Source: Herbaspirillum sp. RTI4
Lineage (GTDB): Bacteria; Pseudomonadota; Gammaproteobacteria; Burkholderiales; Burkholderiaceae_D
Assembly: GCF_034313965.1 (NCBI RefSeq)
Contig: NZ_JAVIWQ010000002.1
Location: 1,364,001-1,428,000, forward strand
DNA length: 64,000 nt
Reading direction: 5' to 3'
This document shows, piece by piece, positions 63,162 through 64,000 of this stretch; within the stretch, counting starts at the first letter, position 1; each line of letters begins with the position of its first letter. Position numbers and translations under genes: made by a program. Under the pieces are notes generated by a model. That model had not been told where the DNA came from. It did no database searches and worked only from the letters and a program-made list of their open reading frames with translations.

Positions 63162-63752
63162 TCAATCGAAATAAGCACGCGCCATTTCAAAACGGGCAGA
63201 AAAATACTTGTTATCCATACGATCAATGCGGATTTTGCCATTGGTGGACGGTGCATGCACGAAGCGGCCGCTGCCGATGTAGATGCCGACGTGCGAAAAA
63301 GAACGGTGTTGCGTATTGAAGAACACCAGATCACCGGCGCGCAGATCGCTCTTGTCGATTTCCTTGCCTTGGCGGGCGATGTCGGCGGCGCTGCCGGTGA
63401 CGCGCGCGCCGGTGGCTTCGCGGAAAACATAGGTCACCATGCCGCTGCAATCGAGACCCGCGTCAGGATTTTTTCCGCCGAAGCGGTAACCGATATCGAG
63501 CAGACCCAGCGCATAGATGACGACATCGCTGGCTTTGTCGTTGAAGGCGGCGTTGCGTGATGATGGCGGTGTGTTGGCAGCGCGTGCCGGCGTGGATGCC
63601 TGCGGGGCTTTATTCGTCGGCGTATTCAGCGCTATGCCCCCGCAGCCGCTCAGTAAAAGCGTGGCCATAAAAACTGCCCGCCCTGCCTGTGTGAACAGGG
63701 CAGGGCGGGCGAGGGGCGCAGTCACGCTGGACATGGCCGGGCGATCAGGCAT
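63162..63752 (-). CDS. NlpC/P60-family lipoprotein peptidase
   Basis: 196 residues. The N terminus leads to a lipobox-like LLLSGC, so the protein is probably a membrane-anchored lipoprotein, though the pre-lipobox region is long and only weakly hydrophobic. The C-terminal NlpC/P60 domain has catalytic cysteine in LDCSGMVTYVF, histidine in FSHVGIYIG and a second histidine in FVHAPS. Such enzymes cleave peptidoglycan stem peptides in the envelope. The first start overlaps the aminotransferase stop; ATG 63734 is an alternative. A strong hairpin (63676-63710) lies inside its signal region. Confidence 0.87.
   Translation of the reverse strand: MPDRPAMSSVTAPLARPALFTQAGRAVFMATLLLSGCGGIALNTPTNKAPQASTPARAANTPPSSRNAAFNDKASDVVIYALGLLDIGYRFGGKNPDAGLDCSGMVTYVFREATGARVTGSAADIARQGKEIDKSDLRAGDLVFFNTQHRSFSHVGIYIGSGRFVHAPSTNGKIRIDRMDNKYFSARFEMARAYFD
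63676..63710. other. Stable hairpin inside the lipoprotein signal region
   Basis: GCCCGCCCTGCC (63676-63687) pairs with GGCAGGGCGGGC (63699-63710), with five further pairs across one bulge inside the loop. It lies 42-76 bases after the assumed start, within coding sequence. Confidence 0.65.
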
Positions 63753-64000
63753 CCAGGCTGGAAATAACCGAGGACAGCATGGCGATCATCTGGTCGATTT
63801 CAGCGTGGGTGATGGTGAGCGCCGGCATGAAACGCAGCAGGTCGGGACGCGGCGAGTTGAGCAGCAAACCGACCGGCCCCATATCGCGCGCGGCGTTGAC
63901 GATCTGCGGGCCGATGTCGCGGCCCAGTTCCAGTGCGCGCAGCAAGCCTTCCCCGCGTTCGCCCTTGAGTCCGTGCTTGGCGCAGAGCTTGAGCGAGGCG
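63745..64000 (-). CDS. Class III aminotransferase C terminus (ArgD-like), 5' part outside window
   Basis: The leftward frame from the right edge reads ASLKLCAKHGLKGERGEGLLRALELG, then VGLLLNSPRPDLLRFMPALTITHAEIDQMIAML before the stop at 63745. This is the C-terminal end of the acetylornithine/succinylornithine aminotransferase group. The PLP lysine and most of the enzyme are outside the window, so the arginine or ornithine role is a family-level guess. Its stop overlaps the assumed start of the lipoprotein gene by eight bases, suggesting cotranscription. Confidence 0.75.
   Translation of the reverse strand, partial: ASLKLCAKHGLKGERGEGLLRALELGRDIGPQIVNAARDMGPVGLLLNSPRPDLLRFMPALTITHAEIDQMIAMLSSVISSLDA

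Noticed and set aside
1..64000. tRNA, rRNA, insertion sequence, prophage or integrase signals
   Set aside because: None was seen on reading either strand; no transposase or integrase motifs occur among the supported genes.

Overview
The window looks like chromosome of a betaproteobacterium of the order Burkholderiales, most likely family Oxalobacteraceae (Herminiimonas/Collimonas/Herbaspirillum-like). This is inferred from gene content and order: xseB-ispA-dxs, a ThiD-like kinase divergent from rubredoxin, glcDEF, pilT-yggS-proC, holC beside an M3 peptidase, and aceE-aceF-lpdA in which E3 carries its own lipoyl domain. Coding DNA is GC-rich; a few spacers are clearly AT-rich. No rRNA, tRNA, insertion sequence, prophage or CRISPR array was seen.

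Layout. 1-10.5 kb: ThiD-like kinase (cut by the left edge), rubredoxin, mercaptopyruvate sulfurtransferase, a DMT exporter, a Rieske oxygenase, the isoprenoid genes xseB-ispA-dxs, a PduO-type cobalamin adenosyltransferase, a D-lactate-dehydrogenase-like flavoprotein and a LysR regulator. 10.9-15.6 kb: glcDEF glycolate oxidase, then a MazEF-type toxin-antitoxin pair. 15.6-27.9 kb: a catabolic island. A leftward arm holds an SCP-x-type thiolase, 1 kb of tandem repeats, an acyl-CoA ligase and two PPC/DUF296 proteins. A rightward arm holds a TRAP transporter and two SDR dehydrogenases. A LysR regulator and a sensor-less sigma-54 activator follow. The two arms diverge from a 420-bp region that contains two well-matched, oppositely oriented sigma-54 promoters around a cluster of TGTCGC/GCGACA half-sites.

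28-45 kb is surface and interaction functions: a YopH-like tyrosine phosphatase (candidate type III effector), PilT, the yggS-proC pair, pyrF, a LapB/LapC-type type I secretion pair, an RcsB-like response regulator and three tandem chemoreceptors. 45-55.5 kb: an LpxO-like hydroxylase, DadA, a coiled-coil protein with holC, oligopeptidase A, folD, gshA and a divergent LysR/YeiH pair. 55.6-64 kb: a PilZ protein, the pyruvate dehydrogenase operon, an NlpC/P60 lipoprotein and the end of an ArgD-like aminotransferase.

The most unusual pattern seen at all scales is a set of more than a dozen short degenerate tandem arrays, mostly with 11- or 12-bp period, each with a different sequence. They sit at gene boundaries or in terminal or linker parts of proteins. 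The largest array is nested (203-bp units containing 32-bp sub-repeats) and lies inside the catabolic island. The strongest candidates for something new are the divergent sigma-54 circuit with its sensor-less activator, the PPC protein pair coupled to an acyl-CoA ligase, the YopH-like phosphatase, and the boundary arrays.
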